Notes under the pieces: model-generated
What the model was told of the DNA's origin: nothing
Databases searched by the model: none
The model's input: only the letters and a program-made list of their open reading frames with translations
Translations under genes and position numbers: made by a program
Assembly (NCBI RefSeq): GCF_000471905.2
Contig: NW_006499364.1
Span: 4,937,855 to 5,001,854, forward strand
DNA: 64,000 bases
Source: Amborella trichopoda
Taxonomy: Eukaryota; Streptophyta; Magnoliopsida; Amborellales; Amborellaceae
Direction: 5' to 3'
Shown: positions 1-10,600 of the stretch, in pieces
Layout: every line of letters begins with the position of its first letter
Numbering within the stretch: position 1 is the first letter of the stretch

Positions 1-399
1 ATATGTTTTGTTAAGCTACACCACTTGTGGCGTAGACTTTTAAAGTGTTCAATATTTTTAGACATTTAGATACCCTTATCCTATAGTATAGTCACTTTTT
101 GTTTAGGGGTATTTTAAGTAATTAACAACAGTGGATCTATGTCTGGAGGCTGCTCAATTCTCTTTAGGTCATCTTTTCACTTCTTTTATCTTCTTCTTCT
201 TGCTCTCTCTTCTAAACCCCATCACTCATTCTTATTCACTTCTTTCTTCTCTCTCTTACTTCTTCTCTCTTTAATCTCTCTACTACCGAAACTAGAGTCA
301 TTTACACATAAAATGTTACATCTAAGAGTAGTACATTCTATTTGGACTTCATTAGCAGTTTTCAAGTAAGATTTGAGGTGAAGTGTTGAGTTTAGAGAG
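1..399. other. Non-coding; pyrimidine-rich stretch
   Basis: No gene is supported. Positions about 170-290 are strongly C/T-rich on the plus strand and open reading frames there are only strings of Leu/Ser/Phe. The C/T-rich block followed by a GC-richer segment resembles the arrangement around 47040-47400, so this may be part of the LTR-like block that follows. Confidence 0.4.
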
Positions 400-1055
400 G
401 GGGCCATTTCCAAACCACGCTGCTAGATAGCTGGAGGGCTTTCGTTCATTGATCTAAGAGGGTAATAACCCGGGCTCTTTCCATGAACTCAAACCGTAGT
501 GAGGCAGGTGTTTGAGTCCATATCTTTATTGCATTAAAATTCTCTTATAGTTAGACATTCCTACTCGCACGCAACACACGAGCCACACGCGTGCTCATGT
601 AGGTCAGGCGGTTGTTCGAGAGGGGGTCTATCAGACCCGGGCTTCTCGAGGGAGCCCAAGCGAGGCAGATTCAGGTCCGACCAATGGCCTTTTTTCTTCA
701 AATGACCGATTTTATGAGATTTTCATGCAATTTTCGTTGTCATCTTATTCCTGATCATATCTTTGATGAATCTTTTCATGATTTCATAATCTAGAGTTGG
801 TTTCCTAGTTTTAAGTTCTTAGGATAAGTTTCTAGATGGTCTCCTAGATTTTTAGGAGTCCTAGAAGATTTCTTAGGATTTCTAGAGTGTTGGGATCATG
901 GTCTAAGAGACTATGGATAGTAGAAAAGGTAGACTATGGTATATTTGGTAAGATGGTCCGCAAGGGCCTACTAGGCATTTCTAAGGCATTTTGAAAGATT
1001 TAAAAATTAGAAAACATAGGAAAAAAATCTCCCAATTCAAAATGGGGTGTCTACA
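400..1055 (+). mobile_element. Probable LTR remnant (Ty3/gypsy, Tat/Ogre-like) with 3' end GTGTCTACA
   Basis: The segment ends in GGGGTGTCTACA, an ending I know from plant Tat/Ogre-type LTRs. No primer-binding site follows. The last 280 bases share layout and many short words (ctaag, gggac/gggatca, atggtcc) with 11560-11736, which ends the same way. The 400-660 part shares words with 47230-47460. Both similarities are by eye. It is best read as an old solo or truncated LTR. Start, strand and lineage are uncertain. Confidence 0.35.
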
Positions 1056-1600
1056 AATTGGACACTAGGGATAGTGAATTTTGTTTCCTGCATCGACAAC
1101 AAATCGGTACTTTCATTTTTAACAAGTAAAAGAGTCTCAGATTTCTTTCTATAATTCCCATGCCCATAAGTTCCATGTCAAGGCTTTAATCATTTTTTTA
1201 TGCTACTTCTTTAAAAAAATAAAAAATCATTTTTTATGCACATGCCACGTTTGATAGTATACCTACCACCGGCAAACACAACTAACTCATCAGACATGGG
1301 CCATGTATATATCTGTTACAACTTTGGTTTATTTCATTCCAGGTTTTCGGAATACTGTTTGCCAAACAAGTTACGAAACATACAAAATATATTACAGAGG
1401 GTTTTCAAGATGTAACTGTTTGCCAAACAAGTTACTAAACATACAAAATATATTACAGAGGGTTTTCAAGATGTATTTACTAAACATGGAAAAAAAAAAA
1501 AGCTTGAGAAACTCTTTTCTATAAACTATTTGGATCTATAAATAATAGCTTTATGTAAACTGATTACCTATGTAGTGAGGAGTAATGCTTTCACAACAGC
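1056..1600. other. Non-coding spacer with a short tandem duplication
   Basis: A/T-rich DNA with homopolymer A runs. No gene seen. The only structure is the 61-bp tandem duplication listed separately. Confidence 0.5.
1354..1475. repeat. Tandem duplication, 2 x 61 bp
   Basis: The segment beginning CTGTTTGCCAAACAAGTTAC at 1355 is repeated from 1416 with very few differences. Copies lie head to tail with no spacer. Confidence 0.85.
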
Positions 1601-1743
1601 CCACCTAGGCTAAAGACAATTGGTTTGGGTAGGTAAAAGAGAGAGAGAGAGCTAAAATTGGTCTTTTGATATTTGAGCTAAAAAAGCCTTTTGGTTTAAC
1701 GAGATTGAGTTTGGGCTCAATAAAGAATGATGTACTGACGAGA

Positions 1744-2596
1744 ATGGAAGCTACAGAAAGCTTCTTCGAGGTTGGGGAGAAGAAGCTCGCCGGTGTCAAG
1801 AGAGGCCACGAGTTAGATTCTAAGAAAGGTGAGGAGGTGGGGGGAGGTAAGATCCCAGAAGTTGCAGTCCCCTTTAGTCTCTCAGGTGGTCTTTTATCTG
1901 AGGGACATTTTCTTATTATTGGTTCCTTCTCCCCTCCTTTTTCTGATATTTTCGGATTGAGCGATTATGCGAGACGATGTTGGAGGCTGTCTTTTGCCCC
2001 TAAGGTTAAGATCTTGTGAGAAAACATGATTGTCTTCTTGTTGCTTCATAGGGAAGATGCTCATGTCGCTCTTTCAAACCGGTTTGTTAGGATTAAGGGG
2101 AAGCTTCTCTCTCTTGACCAGTGGAAACCCTCTTCCCATTCCTCTTATTTGAGTAAGGAGAGTGTTTGGATTAGAGTTCAGAGTGTGCCTTTGCTTGCGT
2201 GGTCTATGGATACTGTTCGCAGACTGGCTGAATGTTGTGGTGAGTTTTGTGATATTGATAGAGACTCAGTCCAAGGGGTACTGTTATCCTCGGTTCGTAT
2301 TTGGATTTGGAAATGGTGTGGTGATGCAGTTCTGAGCTCTATGAGACTAGTGGTTGATAAGGAGGCTTTCTCTATTGCTATCTCAGTGGAAGAAAGGTGG
2401 GGGTCCATTTTACAGCCTGCTGCTTAGGTTCCCTCTGAGCATGGGGATTGGAGGAAGGTTACTTGCCGGGCATCGAAGGAACAGGCTCGGCTCGGCTCGG
2501 AAGTCCAGGAAAAAATGGAAGCATGCGCAAAATTTGAAAATTGCCGAGCATTGGATTCTGGTGGGCAGTTTGGCAAAACCGTCGGCACTGTACTAG
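1744..2596 (+). pseudogene. LINE ORF1 (DUF4283-like), broken
   Basis: ORF1 of plant L1 elements encodes a nucleic-acid-binding chaperone-like protein. The start is taken as the ATG at 1744 (MEATESFFEVGEKKL), which follows a short leader. The reading frame stops at 2019. A second frame from 2026 carries the recognisable core: VWIRVQSVPLLAWSM followed by LAECCGEFCDID. This matches the pattern of a hydrophobic IWV/I-R-v-P-L-W strand, then a helix and G-x-x-x-x-V/ID, in the DUF4283 domain. A stop at 2427 ends that frame. I do not see the CCHC knuckle that often follows. Assignment rests on pattern and on the LINE ORF2 downstream. Confidence 0.6.
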
Positions 2597-2635
2597 GAAG
2601 GTCAAATCGATAGTGGGCTGAACAGCTCCCTCAAG

Positions 2636-4006
2636 TTGCCACGTTCGATTTCCTCTGATGTCAATCCACTACCTTTGGTGGACCGCTGGGGTTCACCTTT
2701 TCTACATCCTCATTTTTGCAACAAATCTGTGCCTCGTCCCGAGGCGCTGTTTAAAATGACGGATGGCATGACGGCGTGCATCTGTTCAATGCTTACCTCT
2801 ACCTTTTCCGAACCGACATCCTCTTTGCCTTCTCCCCTAGGCAAGCAAAAGCTTCATTGTTTTCCCCTTTTCTTGGTGTGCTTTTCAACCTTCGTTGCTA
2901 CTACTCATAGTCGTTGCTCTGTGGTTGCTTTCAACCTCATGTTGATGGTCGCTGCGAAGATGTATCCCCTTTTCCATCGTAAAGCAACTAGAAGAATCCC
3001 CTCCTTTACCAGACCGATGTTTGACCCTCTGCTAATTGATCCACTGGCAGTGGTTGTCCTTGAAGTAAATATGGTTCTGGATGGGGAGGTGTTAAACCCA
3101 GAACCTGATGTTCTCATGTCCTCTGAGGAAGCTGCTGATCCTATGGGGGTTGTAGACCCCAACTTAGCAATGGTGGAAGTCGTCTCTCCGCCTCCTCTTT
3201 CAGTTTTTCATCATAATGATAACCCTTCGGCCTTTCATCTCTCTATTGCTCCAGTTGACTCTAGCGTGATGCTCACGGTTGACCCGGTTTCTGTTGTGTT
3301 ACCACTTCAAGATTCTTCGCCCGCTTTGGTTGAGGAAAAGAGGGTTAGTGGCTTGGTTGCAAATTTTGGCATGGACTATGATGTCCTCATTGTCGTGGTG
3401 TATAAAGGCTTTCTTGAGAAAAAGAAGGCCGAGAAGGTGGATAATAGGGGCAACCTTTCTTCGGAGGTGGTGCTAATGGCTCCTTCCTCGGGTGTGGCCA
3501 AAGGGAAAGTGAAAGATAAAGCCCCGGTTAAAGGGACTAGATCTTTTATAAGGCTACAAGCAAGTGAGGAACTTCGTGCCCCTTCAACTACAAAGGGGAT
3601 TGTTTTTTCAAAGGTACATGTGTCTGAGTACGCGGGGTCTTCTTCTGAAGATGAAGATGCAGAGGAAGAATGGAAGGAGGATGCTGACCCTGCTACTGGT
3701 GACAGGCAGAGGAATGACCCATGTTCCTCTTCTCTCAACCCCTTCTCCATGAATATTTTAACTTGGAATGTAAGAGGTCTTGGTGACCTCAATCATAAGA
3801 AGAGTGTGCTATTTTGGGTTTCTCTGTTTAGGCCAACTATTCTTATTCTACAGGAAACCAAAGTTCCCTGTCCCACTATTTCTAGTATGAGGGAAGTTTG
3901 GGGTTCCGAGTCTATTGATTTCCTAGGTATTGACTCTGTGGGTGCTTCAGGTGGTATGTGGATTTTGTGGGATCCCACTGTTTGTGTCTTCTTTCTACTC
4001 CCTTAA
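2636..4006 (+). pseudogene. LINE ORF1 C-terminal linker running in frame into ORF2 endonuclease
   Basis: An open frame of 456 codons. Residues 1-370 are Ser/Pro/Val-rich with an acidic patch (SSSEDEDAEEEWKED), typical of the poorly conserved end of plant LINE ORF1. At 3749 the same frame enters the endonuclease: MNILTWNVRGLG, then ILILQETKV with the catalytic-type Glu, then GASGGMWILWDP. So in this copy ORF1 tail and ORF2 start share one uninterrupted frame. The endonuclease frame breaks at 4006, short of the rest of the domain. Usually ORF2 is separate, so the continuity may be a chance loss of a stop or a genuine fused organisation. Confidence 0.65.
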
Positions 4007-4521
4007 AAAAGACAACTTTTTGATGGTAGGATTTTAGGGTTTGTGGGGCCTGAGTTTGATTTCGCTGGGGATTATTGAATGTGTATGTTTATTAATGACA
4101 TGGCTGTCTTTATTCAAGATTTTCTTTCCCTCTGTGGTTTGGGGGGGGGGGGGGGGGGGGGGATTTCAGCTTTATCAGATGACCTGAAGAGTGCACCTAT
4201 TCTGACTCAATCTCGACTGCTATGCGCTTATTCAATGGTTTTATTGAAACCCATGCCCTCATTGATCTGCATATTTCTGGTGCACATTACACATGGACAA
4301 ATAACAGCTCCTCCAATTTGTCCATGTCTAAGTTGGATAAGTTTCAGGTGTCTGGGAAGTGGGCTAATTCATTTCCTTTTGTAGTCGTTAAGGCCCTTCC
4401 GCATCTTTCTTCGGAGCATACCCCCCTTCTCCTCAGTTCTAAGGCCATTCCTAAAGGTCCCAAGCCTTTTAGATTTGAGTTGGGTTGGCTCTCTAAAAAG
4501 GGGTTTGGGGATATTATTTAG
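3749..4521 (+). pseudogene. LINE endonuclease domain (APE/EEP type), broken
   Basis: This domain nicks target DNA to prime reverse transcription. The N-terminal half (3749-4006) shows TWNVRGLG and LQETK. The C-terminal half lies in another frame (4222-4521) with HALIDLHISGAHYTWTNN, then SKLDKF and SEHTPLLL, where the family usually has LDRF and SDHxPL. The expected GDFN segment between them is not recognisable; that stretch contains a run of 22 G (4141-4162). Frameshifts separate the halves, so no functional enzyme is encoded. Confidence 0.75.
4141..4162 (+). repeat. Poly(G) homopolymer, 22 bases
   Basis: An uninterrupted run of 22 G inside the endonuclease region of the LINE. It could form G-quadruplex structures and is error-prone in sequencing, so the exact length is doubtful. 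Confidence 0.8.
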
Positions 4522-4808
4522 AGTGCTTGGGAGAATTCTATCTCCTTTAACTCTATGGATTTTCAACTCTATAAGAAACTTCTTTGTGTTAAGCATCGGC
4601 TTATTGCATGAAAGCGGGATAACATATATCATGACAAACTCAAGATTGAGGATATCCTCAGTTATCTTTCTGAGTTTGATAATAATGTCCATATTTCGTG
4701 CTCAATGTCGGAGGAATAGAAGTTTGAAAGGACCACTAGAACCTTTGAGCTGCAGGAACTTCGTAGAATAGAGGAGGTTTACTGGAGGCAGCGATCTAGG
4801 TTAAGTGG

Positions 4809-6170
4809 TTGAAGGAAGGAGACCTCAACACTAATTTCTTCCATGCCATTGCAAATGTTAGGAAACGTCAGAATGATGTCTCAAGTTTGGTGATACCTGG
4901 AACTGACCTAGATATTGACTCCGCGATGGCTTCGGTAGTGACCGACTACTTCAAGAGGGCCTTCTCCTCTGAGGTGAAGGTTACCTCTAGGCTATCTCGT
5001 GTGGGGTTTAAGTGTCTGTCCCCCGTAGTGAGAGATCTCTTAGAAAGAGATATCTCTATGGAAGAAGTTAAGAAAGCTGTTTTTTCTTTACCAGGGGAGA
5101 AGGCGCCAGGGCCTGATGGTTTCCCTCTTTTCTTTTTCCATAAATTTTGGAACCTAGTTAGCTGGGAAGTCTTGGAGATGGTTCAAGACTTTATGAGGCG
5201 TGATGAGGTTTTTCGAGGAGTAAATTCTGCATATATAGCCTTGATTCCCAAAAGGTCTGTCATCGCTTGTCTGAGTGATATCAGATCTATAAGTCTCCTT
5301 TCGAGCCTTTATAAGATCATTGAGAAGGTGATTGCTGAACGACTCAAAGTGGTCATACCTGCTTTCATTTCGGGGCCCCAGTCTGCATTCATCAAGGACA
5401 GGTTGGTCACAGACAGTGTTCTCGTGGTACAGGAGTGTGTCCATTCGAGAGTGTTGAGCAAAGAGGCTGGGGTTGTCATTAAGTGAGATCTGAAAAAGGC
5501 TTATGATAGAGTGGAGTGAAGTATTTTGCTCGAGATCATGAAAAATATGGGTTTTGGGGTTAAGTAGAGAAGCTGAATTTTTGGCTGCCTTTCCTCTGCG
5601 CACTTTTCCATTCTTTTTAAAGGTAGTCCTTCAGGGTTTTTTCGGGCTACTAGGGGACTTCGACAGGGAGATCCCTTATCCCCTTTTTTGTTCACTATTT
5701 ACGTCGAATGTTTTAACCGCTTTATCCTCAATGTGGTTTCTAAGGGACACTTTAATGGTTTCCAATTGCCTAGTGACGGCCCGTGTGTGACACACCTCCA
5801 ATATGCGGATGATACACTGCTTTTCTGTGAAGCTAGGACTGACAAGTTGGCTAATGTGGTCATGTTTCTCAATATTTGTGAAGTAGCATTGGGACTTAAA
5901 GTTAATTTGGCTAAGTCCGCAGTTATCGACATTCATTGTAATGATAATTTACTGTTGGAGATTGCGGCGATCTTGGGTTGTAAGGTTGACTATTTTCCAA
6001 TTGTTTATTTGGGCCTACCCATTTCAGATGGGTGCCTACCCTTGGCTGTTTGGGATAGGATCATCCATAGAATTCAAGTTAAACTTGATCTTTGGAAGTA
6101 TAAATACCGCTCTCTTGGGGGTAGGATCACTTTGATTAAAGCTTCTTTGTCTAACCTTCCCATATATTAG
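4809..6170 (+). pseudogene. LINE reverse transcriptase domain, broken
   Basis: Two frames carry the RT. The first (4809-5486, 225 codons) has GDLNTNFFHAIANVRKR, APGPDGFPLFFFHKFW, YIALIPKR and then GPQSAFIKDRLVTDSVLV, all standard plant L1 RT landmarks. It stops at 5486 immediately before DLKKAYDRVEW, the finger/palm motif normally preceded by C or F/V. The second frame (5688-6170) has HLQYADDTLLF with the catalytic YADD, then YLGLPI and LGGRITLIKASLSNLPIY. The catalytic aspartates are present but stops and frameshifts make the gene dead. Confidence 0.85.
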
Positions 6171-7150
6171 ATGTCATTGTTGCTGATCCCCCAAGGGTGC
6201 CCAAGAAGATTGATGCAATGATGGGAACTTCTTGTGGGGGTCCTTTGATAATTCGAAAAAGTTCCACCTTCTTAGGTGGGATAGAGTGTGTACCCTTAGG
6301 AGGGATAGTGGACTTGGTATTAGGCGTGTTACTTTGGTTAATCAATCTCTCCTTTCCAAGTGGTGGTGGAGGTGCCTAGTCCTTAAAGATTTGTTATGGT
6401 ACCTAGTGGTGGCGGCAAAGTATGGTGTGGACAGATTTCATATGTGGGTGGAAACAACAGTGGGTCACAAGGGCTGTCTTTAACCTGGAAATCCATCAAC
6501 TCTTGTAGGGCCTTGATCCATAGAGACATTCGATGGGGCCTAGGTGATGGTCGTAACATTTCTTTTTGACACCATAAGTGGGTAGGTTTGATTCCTTTGA
6601 AATACCTCTTTTCAGCCATCTTCCGACGTATGGCGAACCCTAATGCCACGGTTGTTGAGATGTTTACTCGTAGGGGTTCTCAGGTTACCTGGGATATCCA
6701 TCTCCCTTATTGTGGGGTTCCTAATCTCATTTTTTAGGAATTTGTGGGTCTGCAATCTCTACTTCATGATGTCTACATCCCTTCGAATGCTTCATATACA
6801 ATTATTTGGGAGATTCGAACTGATGGTCAGTTCTCAGTAAAATCCATGTATGACCTTCTGTTCCACGACCGGTGGAGGTGGTCGATGCCAGAGATAGCCT
6901 CATTATAGAAATGGCCTTTGCCCCTTAAAGTTTAAGCCTTCTTATGGTAAGCTGTCCAAAATAAGGTTCTTACCACTGACAACCTGATCAAGGGAGGTAA
7001 AGTATTGCCAAATGTTTGCTTGATTTGCAAGTTGGATGCTGAAACAGGTCCGCATTTATTTCTTCACGGCCTTTTTACCCTTCAATTATGGCATTGGCTC
7101 CATACATCACCATTGCCCTATCCTCTGGGTCCACAAAGATGATTGGCTCT
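6171..7150 (+). pseudogene. LINE ORF2 C-terminal region with zf-RVT
   Basis: Downstream of the RT the sequence still reads, in mixed frames, as the C-terminal part of plant L1 ORF2. The zinc-finger-like motif is visible at about 7010-7068 as NVCLICKLD followed by HLFLH (Cys-X2-Cys, then His-X3-His). Several frame changes occur. No RNase H domain is seen before the sequence meets the opposing LINE fragment, unlike the LINE copies at 40-46 kb. Confidence 0.6.
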
Positions 7151-9000
7151 ATAGGCCAGTCATTAGATTCGAGCTCTTTGGTGGTCTTGGCTTAAAGGTA
7201 ACATCGACCTTCTTATGGGGCATATAACTTATAGGGCTCTCATTATTACTGCAAGCCAAAACTTTTTCTGCAAGACTAATCCAAATCCCTTCATATTTCT
7301 CTGGCACCTCTTGTACCATGTTTCTGCCTCTCCATTGCATGTTCTCCTTAATTACATCACGCATATTTATTATCTCCCCACCACATTTAGATTCACTATC
7401 CTTTGCCATTACATCCGCAGCCTCTATATCCGAATCGTCATTCCTATTCACGACGCTCTCATCATTATGCATACCTTGATTCACCACTCCATTAAACCCA
7501 TGATTTTCATTATGCCACTCTTAACTCCTAGAAACATTTGGAAAAGGGTTGGAGTCATGGTGGGAGCATCTCCACAGGTTTCCACTCCTGTTGACATTAC
7601 CCCACTAACACCTTAAAAAAAACTAACTCCTACAGTATTTGAAAAAAAGGTAGGGAGTAGTCCCTCCCACTGAATTACCCAAAAAAAAAAAGAAAAAACT
7701 CCAAGAAACATCCCCATTTTTCCCAATGTGCCCATACATTTCTATTTTTTTCAAAACTACAATCGTCAACAATTAATTTCTCCTTATTCATCTCCAACTG
7801 ACTACTGCAAACATTAGATCTAGACCCTTCATCTAACTTTTGAATTGGATGCCTAATCTTGATTAACCACATTTTATTTTTCCTATCACCTCTATTTTGA
7901 AAATCATGGCCCCTAAACTGATCCACTTGTCCCCTCCCTATGGGTGGTTGTAATTGTGACGTAGCTCTCTAACCTCCCCCTTGCCATCATCGTCCTTACC
8001 TCCCATCTGGAACTCCCTTCTAAGACCCTAATTCCCCATTAAACATCTTTCTCGCCCAATTCTTTCCATCTCCATCGATGCCCTTTCGAACCTTATCTGT
8101 CTATTGTAACTTTTCTGAACCCATCGAACCCATCATCTGCATCGTTACACAAGTTATCTAAGGGTGTGGTTTGTATAGAGCCGAGGCTCTAAACAATCTA
8201 AGTAAAGCGCACCTTCAAATAGTATCGAGAAATCGGTTTTAATACTGGAAATCTTTGTGATAGCTTTAAAATATATTTTTATCTTTAATTCTAAAATTTA
8301 AAACTTAAAAAATAGTATAGATCGAGCAGAACTATGAAAAATTGAAAATTTTGAGAATCAACGGTCCAAAAATGCGCTACAAGATGTACTATTTTCAAAA
8401 CTTAAATCCATTTTCTTCTCATGTCCATGCATCTTGATGTCGAGATGATCAATTTGAGGATATTTTGGCATCACAACAACCTCTTGTAGTGAAATTTTTT
8501 AGGTGGCCTCTAATTTGATTGTTTAAAGCCTCGGCTCTATATAAACTTTTTCGTTTACCAAATATATCTGTAGTCACCCTAGTCTTCATCTTTTTTAGCC
8601 TTTCTTCAACCCCATCATCTTGAATTCTAATTAAAAGTCCTGATTTTGTGCTTTAATTATTATTTTTCTAGGAATCACTTTCTCAGATCTTTCTCAATTC
8701 TCAGCCTTATAATCCCCCAATTCCTTCCAATCACCATTTCTCAATCTACCTCTATAAACTTACCATATTCCTAAGCAATCCTATAAAACATATCAAAATT
8801 CTAGACATGAATTCGGAATACCTTCCACCCAAATCGATAGTCTTTTTGGGTTGGTCACAGAAAAATTCAAAATCTCAGTCCTATTATGAATTGTTAGCAA
8901 AACACCTTTATACCTCGAATGGTGTTGCTTAAGTACTGGATCAATCTGATCTTTTAATATCGCATATTGTTGCAAAAAGAACTTACATATGGGTTTAGGA
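7150..9000 (-). pseudogene. LINE ORF1 fragment (DUF4283-like), minus strand, split by a MITE
   Basis: Reading the minus strand from about 8975 downwards gives NPKRLSIWVEGIPNSCLEF, and further on in other frames YGKFIEVD and RLRIEKDLRKV. This is the order and spacing of the DUF4283-like core of plant LINE ORF1. Lower down, 7926-7675 and 7487-7149 give open frames of basic and acidic low-complexity sequence (for example KIRHPIQKLDEGS) of the kind found in ORF1 tails. A hAT MITE sits at 8161-8553. No endonuclease or RT belongs to it in this window. It ends against the plus-strand LINE near 7150. Stops and frameshifts are present. Confidence 0.5.
8161..8553. mobile_element. hAT-type MITE, copy 1 (393 bp)
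   Basis: Starts AGGGTGTGGTTTGTATAGAG. Its right end, reverse-complemented, carries TATAGAGCCGAGGC again. Terminal repeats of about 30 bp include AGAGCCGAGGCTCT followed by AAACAATC. Flanks GTTATCTA and TTTACCAA agree at 5 of 8 positions, a possible decayed 8-bp target duplication. No coding sequence. Two more copies are at 19969 and 39675. Confidence 0.85.
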
Positions 9001-10600
9001 TTCAGACTCTTTTTTGGGTAAATGTTTAGGATTCAGACTCCATAGCTTCTGCACCTGTAACTCTGATCCTTTAATATATCTTGATGGCAATGAAAAGGAT
9101 CCTACCATTACAAAGTGAAGTATTTTCCATCAATTTAAACTTAACTCCTATTACACTTGAAGCGCGTGCATTCCATCAGCTAGGCCACCATTAATACATC
9201 ATTCCATGATAGGTCTTGGTCATATTGGGAGTGAACAACAATACTTAACTTAGCAGATCTTTGTGAAATGGGATATATAAAGTCACAAAACCCTTTGTGA
9301 AATGGGATATAGAAAGTCACAAAACCCCAAATCATGAGGTTTTTGTCGAGGGTTTTATATGAAACCATGAGGTTTGAGGGATTCTTTTGGTCGGGATCAG
9401 TATGAGGATGCCTCATGATTGTGTATGCCAGAAAAAGAGTGTAGGATCTGAGAATGCAATTGCTATAGAATTCTATTTGCGAATAAATTATGTGAGAAGA
9501 CTTGGCTTTGAGAGGACATGAGTCAAAACCCTTGACCTCGAGCCTTCTTACAACATGTGCTTATAAGGGCACAAATAGAAAGCCACTCTTTTAAGGTATG
9601 ATCCACTTGTTAGAGTACACATATGTGCTAAGAAAGAAGACCCCCACGTCTAAAGATTGCATGTACTTGGGGAAACATCTGTAGTGCACGCAAATCTAGG
9701 ATCCGACCATCTATTAGGTCAACTTTGATAAGCCAGGCATGTAATCCTACCAAAGTTAGTGGGATAGGGCCTTGTTGGGTTAGCTTAAGAAAATGGCTTA
9801 GGGTAATAGATCTATCTCAGTGGAGTACCCTAGTGCCGACTATATTTCCTAAAAGGATCTTAATTTTCTTATTTATATATTTGTAAGAAACAAAATTGAT
9901 TTAATTAGATGGAAAATGATTAAAAATAATGTTTAGTAAATTTTGAGAGTTTTCATGAATTTTTTATGAGAGAAAAATGAGTTTTTAAATTTGTTTGGAT
10001 CAAATTCAATCAAGGACAGGCCACAAATGTGAGTAGTGCGGCACCCAAGTCGCCAATGGGTACCTTGTGGACCCAAATGGCTGCCATGTCACTCTGCCGG
10101 GATGATGCGGATGTGATGTGGAGGTGCATGGGTTGGCTTGTTGAGTATTGTGTTTGGGAAGGACACTTGTTTATGATATCTCTACTTATGTTTTACGGAG
10201 TATTGGCATGTGTGTGTGCCTTCACATGTGTGCCATGAAATATCTAGATATTTTCCCTATTTTGTGCCCCATTACCCAATAATTTTGAGATCTACAAATT
10301 TTTTATAAGGTGGAGATATTTCATTGTGCAAGTGTATGAGCTATGACACCAAGTATGATAAGACACCAAATGTGTAGACAACATTGACATTTAGTGAGAG
10401 AACGTAGGTTTCAAATTCAAATTGTCTTGATAAAGCTAGGGAGAGAAAAGGGACGTGGGACGCCCCACTTAGGGCTTCTCTTTTCTTAATTCAATCTCAC
10501 CATTGATCATGAGTATAAAAGGTTTTTGAGATATGTTTGTGCACAATTCTAGGGACTTTTAAGATGTGTTTTGACGAAATAAATTAACTCAACTGCGCCG
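9001..10600. other. Non-coding, unrecognised
   Basis: No reading frame or domain can be supported. Contains a 2 x 34-bp tandem duplication (9260-9327). Around 10440-10560 a CCCCACTT word and a TATAAAAG motif weakly resemble the LTR of the 12.6-19.8 kb element, so old LTR debris is possible. Confidence 0.4.
9260..9327. repeat. Tandem duplication, 2 x 34 bp
   Basis: TTTGTGAAATGGGATATA begins at 9260 and again at 9294. The copies differ at about one base. Confidence 0.85.

Larger units (their letters stand above)
1600..7150 (+). mobile_element. Degraded L1-type LINE, near full length
   Basis: This plus-strand plant LINE shows, in order, an ORF1-like region with a DUF4283-like domain (about 1744-2430), a low-complexity linker, an APE-type endonuclease (3749-4521), a reverse transcriptase (4809-6170) and a zf-RVT tail (to about 7150). 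About 5.5 kb is close to the usual length for plant L1 elements. The frame is broken many times by stops and frameshifts. No poly(A) tail is visible: the 3' end runs into a minus-strand LINE fragment near 7150, so the 3' end is probably truncated. It is a fossil, not an active copy. Confidence 0.85.

Noticed and set aside
139-369. Short leucine/serine-rich open frame
   Set aside because: It is a by-product of a C/T-rich tract, with no start context, domain or conservation signal.
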